Of a DNA stretch of 64,000 nucleotides, positions 25,105 to 33,812 are shown piece by piece. The notes under the pieces were generated by a model. It was not told where the DNA came from. It saw nothing but the letters and a program-made list of their open reading frames with translations, and ran no database searches. Within the stretch, counting starts at the first letter, position 1; each line of letters starts with the position of its first letter. Source of the DNA: Parafrankia irregularis (GTDB taxonomy: Bacteria; Actinomycetota; Actinomycetes; Frankiales; Frankiaceae); contig NZ_FAOZ01000009.1 in assembly GCF_001536285.1 (NCBI RefSeq), positions 211,449-275,448 on the forward strand. Reading direction: 5' to 3'. Made by a program: the position numbers and the translations under genes.

Positions 25105-26787
25105 TCACGCAATGACCTGGACGCCGGCGCGCAGGGCCACCGTCGCGCCGACGACGACGATCAGTGCGGCGCTCGCCACCGGAGCCCAGTACAGGCCCGC
25201 GGTAAGCCCCGGAGCCGCGGCGCGCACCCGGCGCAGCAGGGGGACGAGCGTGCGGTCGAGCAGGAAACCCGCCCCGATCAGGGTCAGCGCCATGCCCGCG
25301 CCGTAGGCGAGGACGAGCAGAAGCCCGAACCACGCCCGTCCCAGCGCGACCGCACCGAGCAGTACGACGATCGCCGACGGCGTCGGCACCATCCCGCCGG
25401 CGAATCCGGCGGCGAGCAGGCTCCGCAGCTGCGACCCGTCGGCCGCCGGATGTGGATGTGTATGCCAGCGCCCCCCGTGCCCGTGCCCGTGCCCGTGCCC
25501 GTGCGTGTGCGTGTGTCCGTGTCCGTGTCCGTTTGCGCCGCTGTGGCTGTGGCGATGGTGGGTGTGAGCGGGGGCCAGGGCCTGGTGGTCCAGGCCCGCT
25601 ACCGACGGGCTGAGCAGCCCGGATGCGCCGGCGAGCCTCGATCGCAGCAGGCTCGCGCCGATCCCGGCTATCAGCAGGCCGCTCGCGACGCCGAGCCAGG
25701 GATATATCCGCTCCGGAGCGAAGCCACTCGACGCTGACAGCACGATCGCGAGGATCAGCACACCGCAGGTATGGGTGAGCGTCACCGCCGTCGCGGTGGC
25801 GGCCAGCTGCCGCCCGGTCACCGAGCCGCCGACGATCCGGGCCGCCATGACCGTCTTGCCATGCCCCGGGGCGAACGCATGGGCGGTGCCCAGCACGAAT
25901 GCGGCGAGCAGGGCGAGCAGGGCCACCCCGACGGTGAGCGAATCCCGCCTGACCAGGCCGTCGACCCAGCCGGTGAGGCCGTCATCCCCGCCCTGTGCCC
26001 GCCGCGCCTGTTCGGCCGCACCGGTTCCGGGTGTGCCGGTTCCCGGTGCACCGGCGCCGGCCGCGGGGCCCGTCAGCGGGTCCGTTGCCGCGGGCCCGCC
26101 GGGACGCACGGTCAGGGTGGCGCTGGTGACGTCCGACGGCCCGCGCAGAGGATCGTCCGGGTATCGGGTGAGCAGATCGGTGGGCGAGCGGTCGGGCACG
26201 TCCGAGGCGAGCAGCGTCGTGCCGTCCCCGACGGCGACCGTCTCCCGCCAGCCGATCCGGTCGGTGTAGGCGGCCAGCCGGAACTGGACCTCGCCCACCG
26301 GACCACCGGTCGGGGCGGAGTACCGGCAGACCAGTCGCATCGTCGCGAGCCCGCCGGACCCGGGCGGGAACGTCACCGAGCCTCCGGCGCCGACGAGCGG
26401 GCTGACCTGGCTGTCGAGCACGAGCCTGGTCTGCCTGGACGTCCGGGCGCATTCGGCCTCCTGCCAGCGTGCGGGGCCCAGGGCGTCCACATCGGGCCGC
26501 AGCTGCGCGGTCGGGATCTCGGCGAAGTCGACGACCACGTCGACGTGAACCGTCTCGACGCCGACCCGCAGCACACTGGCGCTGTTGACCGTGAAGTTGC
26601 CCAGCGGATGCGCGGACGCGGCGCCGCTGCCCGCCAGTACCAGCGCGACCACAGCCGTGGCGAGGGCGGCCGCCCGGCGCGGCCAGGTCCAGGTCCAGGC
26701 CCAGGCCCAGGTCCGGGTCCGGGTCCGGGAGCGGTGACGGGGATGGGGACGGATCCAGGTCCGGGTCGGGGCCTCGGCGCGGGTCAT
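25105..26787 (-). CDS. NicO/RcnA-type metal transporter with extracytoplasmic N-domain
   Basis: A 560-residue membrane protein. After an odd Arg/Thr/Trp repeat segment and a signal peptide ending SGAASAHPLGNFTVN is a 250-residue exported domain, then six or so membrane helices of the NicO/HoxN-like family with the motif HAFAPGHGKTVMAARI. A central His-rich loop (HTHHRHSHSG and repeated GHGHGH) is a likely Ni/Co/Zn binding site. The last helices include AAGFAGGMVPTPSAIVVLLGAVALG, typical of RcnA-like exporters. ATG at 26787 overlaps the TPR stop by 4 bases. Efflux of nickel or cobalt is favoured by the His loop, but uptake is possible. Confidence 0.8.
   Translation of the reverse strand: MTRAEAPTRTWIRPHPRHRSRTRTRTWAWAWTWTWPRRAAALATAVVALVLAGSGAASAHPLGNFTVNSASVLRVGVETVHVDVVVDFAEIPTAQLRPDVDALGPARWQEAECARTSRQTRLVLDSQVSPLVGAGGSVTFPPGSGGLATMRLVCRYSAPTGGPVGEVQFRLAAYTDRIGWRETVAVGDGTTLLASDVPDRSPTDLLTRYPDDPLRGPSDVTSATLTVRPGGPAATDPLTGPAAGAGAPGTGTPGTGAAEQARRAQGGDDGLTGWVDGLVRRDSLTVGVALLALLAAFVLGTAHAFAPGHGKTVMAARIVGGSVTGRQLAATATAVTLTHTCGVLILAIVLSASSGFAPERIYPWLGVASGLLIAGIGASLLRSRLAGASGLLSPSVAGLDHQALAPAHTHHRHSHSGANGHGHGHTHTHGHGHGHGHGGRWHTHPHPAADGSQLRSLLAAGFAGGMVPTPSAIVVLLGAVALGRAWFGLLLVLAYGAGMALTLIGAGFLLDRTLVPLLRRVRAAAPGLTAGLYWAPVASAALIVVVGATVALRAGVQVIA
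26683..26729. repeat. 6-bp repeats coding the Arg/Thr/Trp n-region
   Basis: About eight units of the CAGGTC/CAGGCC/CGGGTC type in a row. On the coding strand they give alternating RT, WA and WT dipeptides directly before the signal-peptide core of the NicO-type protein. Confidence 0.7.
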
Positions 26788-28223
26788 CGGGTGCCGCCTT
26801 CGAGGGAGGTGAGCAGGGTGCGTGCCCGGGGCACATGCAGCGGCGAGAAATGCGGGTCGGTCTCCAACGCCGTGCGCAGGTCGCTGATCGCGGCGTCGGT
26901 CTGCCCGAGCGCCGCCCGCACGACGCCACGGTGGTAGAGGAACAGCGCCCGACGCAGGCCGAGTCCGAGTGCCGAGTCCGCGCTGGCCAGGGCCTCGTCG
27001 TCCCGCCCGAGCCGGTGCAGCACCCAGCCGCGGGCGTCGTCGACGAACACACCGGCCCGTCGCGGCTCCGTGCCAAGGCCCGTGTCGGGCGCGGTGCTGG
27101 GGGCCGGTGGCGCCAGCGCCGTCCACGCGGTGGCCGGCTCGCCGTGGTCGGCCTCGAACAGGGCCAGCTCGACGTCCACCTCGACGCCCTGGGCGCGCAG
27201 CAGCGCCGCGGTCGAGCGCACCAGGTCGTACTGGCGCCGCGCCTCGTCCATCCGGCCGGCCGCTTCGAGCAGCTCGCCGTGCTCGGCGACGATCCACGGC
27301 TGTGGGCTGCGGGTGGTGGCGACGCGGTAGTCGGCCAGCGCGGCCTCGATCTCACCGCGGGCGGCGGCGACCCGGGCACGGCCGACGAGAAGCTGCACCG
27401 ACGACGGGTCCTGGACGAGCCCGCGCCGGTAGGCGTCGGCCGCGCCGTCGAGATCGCCGCGGTTGCGGGCCAGCTCTCCGAGGTGGAAGCAGGCGAACGC
27501 GGCGTCGGCCGGGGATGTCGCGTCGGCGATGACCCGCCGCAGCGTCTCGGCCGCGGGCTCCGGCTGCCCACGCAGCTCGTACGCGTAGGCGACCCGGGCC
27601 AGCGACGCCACATCGGGACGCAGATCGACCGCGGTCTGTGCCGCCGGCCAGGCCTCGGGGTAGCGCCCGAGCTCGACGAGGGCGTCGAACCGCACCCCGT
27701 GAGCTGTCGCGTTGAACGGATTGACGGCGATGGCGGCGTCCGCGGCGCGCAGCGCGCCGGGGAAGTCGTGACGCGCGGCGGCGAGCGCGGCCCGCCCGGC
27801 GAGCGCGGTGTCGTTGCCCTCGGGCCGCAGTGCCAGCGAGCGGGCGAAGGCGCTCTCGGCCCGCGGGTAGGACGTCGGGTCGCCGGTGCGTCGGGCCAGC
27901 TCGACGTAGGCGAGGCCGAGCTCGGCCCAGGCCGGCCAGTCGCCGGGCACCCGGCCCAGCCGGTCCTGCAGGCGTGCGACGGAAGCGTCCTGCGTACCTG
28001 TCACCGCTCGGGCTGTTCTGGATGCCCCGGCTGCTCGGTGATTCGGCGGTGCGGAGCCGGTGCCTTCGCCCGCCTGTGTGCCCGCCGTCCCGCCGATCGC
28101 GGTCAGGGCCCCCGCCGTCAGGACGACTGCCGTCAGGACAACCGCACAGACCACGCCGGTGAGCCTCAACGCCCTGCTCGGCCCCGCCCTTTTCGCAGCC
28201 CTTGTTCCGCGCCACCACCACAT
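26784..28223 (-). CDS. Membrane-anchored TPR protein
   Basis: A 479-residue protein with a single N-terminal membrane helix at about 18-46 (LRLTGVVCAVVLTAVVLTAGAL) followed by a Thr/Gly linker and about eight tetratricopeptide units from about 85 to 475, e.g. AWAELGLAYVELARR, SLARVAYAYELRGQPEPAAETLRR, HLGELARNRGDLDGAADAYRRGL and YHRGVVRAALGQTDAAISDLRTAL. The TPR array would lie outside the membrane. It starts with ATG at 28223 and is the first gene of the minus-strand operon running into the NicO transporter. TPR domains scaffold protein complexes; partners may be the adjacent transporter and the exported DUF4331 protein. Confidence 0.85.
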   Translation of the reverse strand: MWWWRGTRAAKRAGPSRALRLTGVVCAVVLTAVVLTAGALTAIGGTAGTQAGEGTGSAPPNHRAAGASRTARAVTGTQDASVARLQDRLGRVPGDWPAWAELGLAYVELARRTGDPTSYPRAESAFARSLALRPEGNDTALAGRAALAAARHDFPGALRAADAAIAVNPFNATAHGVRFDALVELGRYPEAWPAAQTAVDLRPDVASLARVAYAYELRGQPEPAAETLRRVIADATSPADAAFACFHLGELARNRGDLDGAADAYRRGLVQDPSSVQLLVGRARVAAARGEIEAALADYRVATTRSPQPWIVAEHGELLEAAGRMDEARRQYDLVRSTAALLRAQGVEVDVELALFEADHGEPATAWTALAPPAPSTAPDTGLGTEPRRAGVFVDDARGWVLHRLGRDDEALASADSALGLGLRRALFLYHRGVVRAALGQTDAAISDLRTALETDPHFSPLHVPRARTLLTSLEGGTR

Positions 28224-28438
28224 GGCCGTCCTCCCCGCGTCCGCGTCCGCCGTCCAGGCGCCAGGCGGTACAGCCAGGCGTCCAGCAGCGGTTCGGCGCC
28301 GTCAGGCCCGCGGACCGGTGCGGGCGGCGACCAAAAACGTCGGGTAGCCGACACGATCCGCGCGGTCTCCACCGCCGAACCACCGGCGTTGATCGGACCG
28401 GCGCTCAGGACCGGTCCCGCGATCCCCCAGGGGGAAGC
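28224..28438. promoter_or_regulatory. Divergent promoter region of the DUF4331/TPR cluster
   Basis: The 215 bases between the TPR gene (minus) and the DUF4331 gene (plus) must hold promoters for both arms. I see no convincing ECF -35/-10 pair by eye and no long palindrome. Confidence 0.45.
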
Positions 28439-29899
28439 ATGAGCAGGCAGAAGGCTGCCCGCGCCGGCGCAGGTGTCCGCCATCCGCGGCGGGCGCGGCT
28501 GTTCCGGCGGCGCCGTGGCGTCGTCGGCGTGGCCGCGCTCGTCGTCGGCGCCACGGCCGCCGCGCTGGTGGTCCCACCGATCGCCGCCGAGGCGTCGAGC
28601 CATCGGGAGGCCCCGCTGATCAGCGGCGACCCGGCGGTCGACAACACCGACACCTACGCCTTCGTCAGCCCCGACGACCCGAACACGGTGACGCTCGTCG
28701 CCAACTGGCTGCCCTTCCAGGAACCGGCTGGCGGGCCGAACTTCTACCCGTTCTCCACCGATGCCCGGTACGACATCAACGTCGACAACAACGGTGACGC
28801 GAAGCCCGACATCACCTACCGCTGGACCTTCGCCAGCAGCTACCGCAACCAGAACACGTTCCTCTACAACACCGGACCGGTGACCTCCCTCGACGACCCG
28901 GACCTGAACTTCCGCCAGACCTACCGGCTGGAACGGATCAGCGGCGGGAAGTCCACGGTGGTCGCCGACAAGGTGCCGGTCGCGCCGTCGTATGTCGGCA
29001 ACGCGTCGATGCCGGACTACCTCGCGCTGCGCACGGCGTCGCTCACCCCGCTACCGGGCGGCGGCAAGACGTTCGCCGGGCAGGCCGACGACCCGTTCTT
29101 CCTGGACCTGAGGGTGTTCGACCTGCTGTACGGGGGCAACCTCTCCGAGGTCGGCCAGGACAGCCTCGCCGGGTTCAACGTGAACTCGATCGTGCTGCAG
29201 GTGCCGAAGGCCGATCTCGCGCTCAGGGGCGACCCGGCGCGGAACCCGGTGATCGGAGTGTGGAGCAGCACCCAGCGGCGCAGCGCCTCGTTGTACGGGC
29301 CGACCGACGGCTCCGGCCAGCAGCTGGCCTTCGGTGGCTGGTCGCAGGTCTCGCGGCTCGGCGCGCCGCTGGTCAACGAGGTGGTCGTGCCGCTGGGGCA
29401 GAAGGACCGGTTCAACGCCTCCACCCCGGCCCGCGACGCCCAGTTCCTGAAGTTCGTCACCGACCCCGAGCTGCCGAAGCTCATCCAGGCGATCTACAAG
29501 ATCCCCGCGCCACCGACGCCGCGCAACGATCTGGTCGCGGTCTTCCTGACCGGTGTCAGCAAGGACAACCTCGGTGTCGACCTGAACGCTCACGCGCTGA
29601 ACGCCGATGCCGACCGGGCGACGATCGCACCGTCGGAACAGCTGCGGCTGAACATGTCCATCCCGCCGACCGCGACGCCGAACCGGCTTGGCGTCCTCGG
29701 CGGTGACACGGCGGGCTACCCGAACGGCCGCCGGCTCGGTGACGACGTCGTCGACATCTCGCTGCAGGCTGTGGAAGGCGCTCTGCTGCCGAAGCCGCCG
29801 GCCGCGGTCACCGGCCTCGGTGACGGTGTCGACGGGCCCGACGTGCGCTTCCGGGGCTGGTTCCCCTACGTCGGCCTGCCCACCTCGGGCTCGAGCTGA
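28439..29899 (+). CDS. Exported DUF4331 protein
   Basis: A 486-residue exported protein of the DUF4331 family. A long Arg-rich n-region and hydrophobic core end at AAEASSHREAP, the classical mature start of this family. Further landmarks are DNTDTYAFVSPDDPNTVTLVANWLPFQEPAGGPNFYPF, YDINVDNNGDAKPDITYRW and VNEVVVPLGQKDRFNASTP. ATG at 28439 follows GGGGGAAG. The family function is not established; Asp-rich loops suggest metal (calcium) binding. It is divergent from the TPR, NicO and sigma genes, a grouping I have the impression recurs in actinomycetes. Confidence 0.88.
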   Translation: MSRQKAARAGAGVRHPRRARLFRRRRGVVGVAALVVGATAAALVVPPIAAEASSHREAPLISGDPAVDNTDTYAFVSPDDPNTVTLVANWLPFQEPAGGPNFYPFSTDARYDINVDNNGDAKPDITYRWTFASSYRNQNTFLYNTGPVTSLDDPDLNFRQTYRLERISGGKSTVVADKVPVAPSYVGNASMPDYLALRTASLTPLPGGGKTFAGQADDPFFLDLRVFDLLYGGNLSEVGQDSLAGFNVNSIVLQVPKADLALRGDPARNPVIGVWSSTQRRSASLYGPTDGSGQQLAFGGWSQVSRLGAPLVNEVVVPLGQKDRFNASTPARDAQFLKFVTDPELPKLIQAIYKIPAPPTPRNDLVAVFLTGVSKDNLGVDLNAHALNADADRATIAPSEQLRLNMSIPPTATPNRLGVLGGDTAGYPNGRRLGDDVVDISLQAVEGALLPKPPAAVTGLGDGVDGPDVRFRGWFPYVGLPTSGSS

Positions 29900-29913
29900 C
29901 GGGCGGCGACGAC

Positions 29914-30345
29914 ATGCGCGCAATCCCGCGCGGCGGCCACCGCGGCGGCCACGCATCCTTACTCGCCGCCGTCCTCGCTCTCGGCGTCGTCGTCGCCGGA
30001 ACGACCGCCTGCTCGGATGACGGCCCACCGCCGCTGCCCGAGGCCGGTGCGTTCGCCGCCGGCGTCTGCCGGGACCTGGCTCCGGACCTGATCGAGACGC
30101 TGCGGCTCACCCAGTCGGCGCCCGGCGCCGCGGACGGGATCGCGACGCTCGCCCGCGACCTCGTGCCGTCCCAGGAGAAGCTCTACAACCAGATCGGGGC
30201 CGCGGGGGAGTACGCCGGCGATCTGGAGCGGGTCACCACCGCGGTCGGTTTCCTTCGGCTGCGGGTGGACGCCGGAACCTACGAACCGGCCCTGCTCACG
30301 GAGGTGACGACGAGCACCCGGCAGCTGGTGGAGCGCTGTACCTGA
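29914..30345 (+). CDS. Small secreted lipoprotein of unknown function
   Basis: A 143-residue protein starting 14 bases after the DUF4331 stop, so probably cotranscribed. Residues 1-33 form a signal ending VVVAGTTACSD, a lipobox-like site. The mature part is mostly helical (AFAAGVCRDLAPDLIETLRLTQ; AGEYAGDLERVTTAVGFLRLR) and ends with a Cys (QLVERCT), so Cys residues could form a disulfide. No family is recognised. A strong hairpin follows the gene. Confidence 0.7.
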   Translation: MRAIPRGGHRGGHASLLAAVLALGVVVAGTTACSDDGPPPLPEAGAFAAGVCRDLAPDLIETLRLTQSAPGAADGIATLARDLVPSQEKLYNQIGAAGEYAGDLERVTTAVGFLRLRVDAGTYEPALLTEVTTSTRQLVERCT

Positions 30346-30373
30346 CCGGCGGTCACAGGCACTCGGCAGAGCC

Positions 30374-30416
30374 ACTGGTCCCCCGTTTCGCCGCTGCGGC
30401 GGGACGGGGAACCAGT
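30374..30416 (+). terminator. Long terminator hairpin after the DUF4331 operon
   Basis: A 20-base arm starting ACTGGTCCCCCG at 30374 pairs with 30397-30416 around a 3-base loop; the few non-Watson-Crick positions are mostly G-U in RNA. It starts 29 bases after the lipoprotein stop. No U-tract. Confidence 0.65.
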
Positions 30417-30526
30417 CGATCCCAGGCCCTGGGAACATCGGCCAGGGCGCCGGCGTGTTGTCGAGAAGCGGACAGAAGGCGCGCAAATCCGGCATCCATC
30501 CCGTGGTGGTCGCTAGGGTCGTCACT

Positions 30527-31153
30527 GTGAGTGGTCGGGGATCTCTTGGTCTGTCCAGCAGTATCGGTCTGTCCAGCAGGCTTGGTCTGTCCAGCAGGCT
30601 TGGCCTGGCGGTAGTCGCGTGTGTCGCCTTCGCGGGATGCTCCGGGGAATCCGACCGGGAAACCGCGCCGGACGCCCGCGCGACGGTGTCGAACGCGCCC
30701 GACGCGAGCGCGACCGGCGAGGCGGCGCCAACGCCGTCGCCGGCGCCGCAGGCTCTTCCGCCGTCACCACTGCCGACCACGGCCTACCCGCCGTTGCCCG
30801 GCTTCGGTACGGCGCACGATTTCGGCAGCGTGACGGCTGTCTCCGGCACCGACGCCGCCGGTGGTGCCACGCTGACTCTCGACCGGTTGGCCTACATCCA
30901 CTGCACACCGCAGCCGAACCAGCTGGAGGAGTGCCTCGACGGTTACCGCGTCGAGCCGGTGGACGCGGGCCGGCGCCAGTACCCGGTGGCATCGACCGTC
31001 AAGGTCACCCTGGTCGTGCAACCCGAGATGTACCGGGACGGCACGCTCGCCGACCTGCGGGCGTTCGTCGCCGAACGGCCGTCCAACCTGATGCTCCTGC
31101 GCCTCGACGAGGCGGGCCGGGTCGTCGCCGTCGGCCAGCCCTGGGTGCCCTGA
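30527..31153 (+). CDS. Lipoprotein with repeat-coded signal peptide
   Basis: A 208-residue lipoprotein. From GTG 30527 the n-region is made of three hexapeptides (LGLSSS, IGLSSR, LGLSSR) coded by 18-base repeats, then the core LAVVACVAFAGCSGES with a lipobox Cys. A Ser/Pro/Ala-rich linker leads to a folded domain from about 95 (HDFGSVTAVSGTDAAGGATLTLDRLAYIHC through PSNLMLLRLDEAGRVVAVGQPWVP). The start is chosen by the signal peptide; the ribosome site is weak, and an in-frame upstream start at 30455 gives no signal. No family is recognised. Confidence 0.7.
   Translation: MSGRGSLGLSSSIGLSSRLGLSSRLGLAVVACVAFAGCSGESDRETAPDARATVSNAPDASATGEAAPTPSPAPQALPPSPLPTTAYPPLPGFGTAHDFGSVTAVSGTDAAGGATLTLDRLAYIHCTPQPNQLEECLDGYRVEPVDAGRRQYPVASTVKVTLVVQPEMYRDGTLADLRAFVAERPSNLMLLRLDEAGRVVAVGQPWVP
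30545..30598. repeat. Three in-frame 18-bp units in a lipoprotein signal peptide
   Basis: Units at 30545-30562, 30563-30580 and 30581-30598 (CTTGGTCTGTCCAGCAGG type), nearly identical, coding LGLSSR-like hexapeptides. Confidence 0.88.
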
Positions 31154-31183
31154 CCTGGCCGAGGGCTGAGTACCCACCGGCGC

Positions 31184-31852
31184 TCAGCTGCGGAGCTCCC
31201 TGCTGGGACGGATCAGGTGGAAGCCGCTGACAGCTCCGTGCAGAACGAGCGACCACCTGGTGTCCCCGGCCGAGGACCACCGAAGGGACCACCACGTCAG
31301 CGAGGCGTGGGCGACGGAGAAGCCGAACGGCATGCGCACGGTCGGCGGGATGCCCAGGTGGAGCCGATGGGCCGCCTCCACCGTCTCGCCGTGCGCGATG
31401 ACGAGGACACGCTGGCCCTCGTGCCGGGCGATCATCTCCTGCAGGCAACCGCCGGCCCGGGTGAGGAACTGGCTCCAGCTCTCCGACCCCGGGGCGAAGG
31501 GCTCCTCGGGCCGGTCGGAGGGATGGCCGCCGAACTCGGCGATGATGTCGGCCCACGGTCGGCCGTCCGCCTCGCCGTGATCGGGCCCCGTCAGCCGTGG
31601 CTCGATCCGCACCGGCAGCGTGAGCTCGTCGCTGACGGCCTGCGTGGTCTCCCTGACCCGCAACCGGGGTGATGCGTAGAGGGCGTCGATGGGGCGGTCG
31701 TCGTGCAGCGGCCGCAGGGCCCTGGCGAGGTCCGCCGCCTGGGTGCGGCCGCGCTGTGTCAGGCCGGTGCAGCCCAGGTCGCCGCCGGCGATCCAAGCGA
31801 TGTTGCAGTGCGCCTCGCCGTGCCGCACCAGCAGCAAATCTGTGTCGGGCAC
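31184..31852 (-). CDS. Histidine phosphatase (phosphoglycerate mutase-like)
   Basis: A 222-residue member of the histidine phosphatase superfamily. The catalytic His is in LLLVRHGEAHCN (residues 6-17); a second Arg is in YASPRLRVRETTQ, the acid Glu in GPDHGEADGRPW, and the second catalytic His in VLVIAHGETVEAAHRL. It should dephosphorylate a small phosphoester in the cytosol; GpmB/CobC-type specificity cannot be told apart. GTG at 31852 has AGGAG about 8 bases upstream. It converges on the repeat-signal lipoprotein gene with a 30-base gap. Confidence 0.9.
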   Translation of the reverse strand: MPDTDLLLVRHGEAHCNIAWIAGGDLGCTGLTQRGRTQAADLARALRPLHDDRPIDALYASPRLRVRETTQAVSDELTLPVRIEPRLTGPDHGEADGRPWADIIAEFGGHPSDRPEEPFAPGSESWSQFLTRAGGCLQEMIARHEGQRVLVIAHGETVEAAHRLHLGIPPTVRMPFGFSVAHASLTWWSLRWSSAGDTRWSLVLHGAVSGFHLIRPSRELRS

Positions 31853-32434
31853 GCATGTACTCCTGTGGGCTTCGGTGGCAGTACCAGTGAGTTTGACTCA
31901 TGGCGGCCAGCCAGGTCCTGGGATTCGTGGGAATGATCCAGAGAAGCGCCGAGTCGTGATCGGGATAATCGGACCGATCGTGGCTCGTCGGGAGCGTGAA
32001 GCCGGAGGTCCGGTGTGGGGGAATTGTTGTGCAGGCCCACCGCGCATCTGGGTTGACATCGCGGCGGCGAGTCGTGGTGAATTTGTCGTCATTCCCGCCC
32101 GATTTCGACCTGGCGGATAGCTCGTGCCCACGGTGACCGATTTCTGTAAATGTCTGTCGAGACATCCTGTGCTGTTGGCCGTGGAAATCGTCTAAAGAAG
32201 TCGCGCGACATCGAATTCGATTGATGATTCGGGAAGTTGTTGGTGTCGACGGTGGCGGTGCGCGTTCGTGGGCCAGTCGGGGGGCGGATCATTCTTCTGG
32301 TCGGTGTGAGAATTCGAGGTTGGCCGCTGGAGGTCGGGTTGTCAAGGCGGTCGAAGTGGCGGTGGAACTCGTTGTGTCCTCCCTCTTCTGGTGCGGTCAA
32401 CCCGCCTGATTCTGGGGCTAGCATCGCCGTTGTG
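31853..32434. other. Relatively AT-rich intergenic region
   Basis: About 580 bases with visibly lower GC than the flanks and no supported gene. A palindrome ATCGAATTCGAT lies at 32210-32221. The drop in GC next to a DUF222/HNH gene could mark an inserted segment, but I see no target-site duplication or transposase remnant. Confidence 0.5.
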
Positions 32435-32435
32435 A

Positions 32436-32451
32436 TCGAACGTCCGTTCGA
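32436..32451 (+). promoter_or_regulatory. LexA (SOS) box
   Basis: TCGAACGTCCGTTCGA matches the actinobacterial SOS consensus TCGAAC-N4-GTTCGA at every fixed position and extends to an 18-base palindrome (32435-32452). It lies 35 bases upstream of the DUF222/HNH start, over the likely promoter. Confidence 0.85.
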
Positions 32452-32486
32452 TTGGGTGGAGCGTGATCAGAGCGGAGGTCAGTGCC

Positions 32487-33812
32487 ATGGCTGCCAGCGC
32501 ACCGTCGGCCGTACTCGACCCGACCAGCCTGTCCTCGGTGTCTGATGCGGGTGGGGAGGAGGAGATGCCGGCCGAGCATCAGGTGTTCGAGGGCTGGCTG
32601 AAGGAACGGTTGGACAGGTTGGGGGTGGCGGTGGCAGGGATCGCGGTGGCGCAGGCAGAGGCCATCCGGGTTCAGGCAGAGCTGGCTGCGGCCCGGCCGC
32701 CGGCGGGCTATGACCGGCTCGACCTGTTCGATTCGGCGGTGGCGGGTGAGGTAGCGGGGGTGATGCGGATCTCGACCGGGTCGGCGGAGTGGCATCTGGA
32801 TTTCGCGGATCAGGTCTGCCGTCGCCTGCCTGCGGGGTTGGGGGCGCTGGCGGCGGGGGTGTTGGATCTGCCCCGCCTGAAGGCGTTGGAGCATGCGACC
32901 GCTGTGCTGGACGACGCCGATCTGGCTGGTCGGGTCGCGGAGCATGTACTCGCGAAGGGGCCGCGGGCGCATCGGGCGGCGTTCACGGCGGCGTGTCGCC
33001 GGGCGGTCATTCGGCTTGATCCCGAGGGCGCGGCGAAGCGGAGGGAGGAGCGGTGTCGAGAGCGGCGGGTGTGGGTGGCGCCGGAGGAGGACGGGATGGC
33101 GGTGCTGGGGGCGTTCCTGGCCGCGGAGGATGCGCTGGCGTGCCGGGCACGGATTGATGAGGTCGCCGACCGAAATCCTGCCGGGAAGGAGAAGGCGGAT
33201 GGTCGGAGTCGGGATGAGATCCGCGCGGACACCCTCGTTGATCTGATCATGGGCCGTTGTGGGCAGCCGGGACCCGTCGGCGCGCTGGGCGCGGACGTGC
33301 AGGTGATCGTCCCGATCGGGACGCTGCTCGGGCTGGACGGGGAGCCGGGTGAGCTGGCCGGGTACGGCCCGATCCCGGCGGCGGTAGCGCGGGAGATCGC
33401 ATTGCGGCCGGGGTCGACATGGCGGCGGATGCTGACGGATCCGCGGGGCCATCTGGTGGAGTTGGGGGAGCGGCGGTATCCGAGTCCGGCGCAGAGGCGT
33501 CATGCGCAGGCGCGGAATCCGTGTTGTGTGTTCCCTCATTGCACGAGGCGGGCGTGGCGTTGCGAGCTGGACCATACCCGGCCGTACGCATCCGGTGGGA
33601 AGACGCTGGTGGAGAATCTGGGCCCGCTCTGTAAGAGGCACCATCGAGTGCGTCATCACGGTCGGTGGCGGGTGACTCAGCCGCGGCCGGGCGTCTTCCG
33701 GTGGACGAGTCCGACCGGCCGGCGGTCCGAGGTGCGTCCACATTCATATCTCGACCGGGATTGCGCCACCGTCGATCGCGCTGATCGCGGTGAAAGCGAC
33801 CGGTCGTGGTGA
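32487..33812 (+). CDS. DUF222 (13E12 repeat) HNH endonuclease
   Basis: A 441-residue protein of the 13E12/DUF222 family. The N-terminal DUF222 part runs from about 35 to 300 (LKERLDRLGVAVAGIAVAQAEAIRVQAELAA; GVMRISTGSAEWHLDFADQV). The C-terminal HNH nuclease is intact: CCVFPHCTRRAWRCELDHTRPYASGG, then LCKRHHRVRH, with zinc-binding Cys pairs and the catalytic His. The start is ATG 32487, with GGAGG 8 bases upstream; an upstream GTG at 32463 is less likely. Third codon positions use more G/T than in neighbours, suggesting transfer. It is preceded by a perfect LexA box. Such genes are multicopy and SOS-linked in mycobacteria. Confidence 0.93.
   Translation: MAASAPSAVLDPTSLSSVSDAGGEEEMPAEHQVFEGWLKERLDRLGVAVAGIAVAQAEAIRVQAELAAARPPAGYDRLDLFDSAVAGEVAGVMRISTGSAEWHLDFADQVCRRLPAGLGALAAGVLDLPRLKALEHATAVLDDADLAGRVAEHVLAKGPRAHRAAFTAACRRAVIRLDPEGAAKRREERCRERRVWVAPEEDGMAVLGAFLAAEDALACRARIDEVADRNPAGKEKADGRSRDEIRADTLVDLIMGRCGQPGPVGALGADVQVIVPIGTLLGLDGEPGELAGYGPIPAAVAREIALRPGSTWRRMLTDPRGHLVELGERRYPSPAQRRHAQARNPCCVFPHCTRRAWRCELDHTRPYASGGKTLVENLGPLCKRHHRVRHHGRWRVTQPRPGVFRWTSPTGRRSEVRPHSYLDRDCATVDRADRGESDRSW

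Noticed and set aside
25480..25545. GTG-rich microsatellite considered as a regulatory repeat
   Set aside because: It is coding sequence for the His-rich loop of the NicO-type transporter.
32210..32221. ATCGAATTCGAT palindrome considered as a second SOS box
   Set aside because: It lacks the GAAC-N4-GTTC core spacing of the LexA site.
32089..32424. 111-codon minus-strand frame in the AT-richer gap upstream of the DUF222 gene
   Set aside because: No ribosome site, no recognisable domain, and it overlaps promoter-like DNA.
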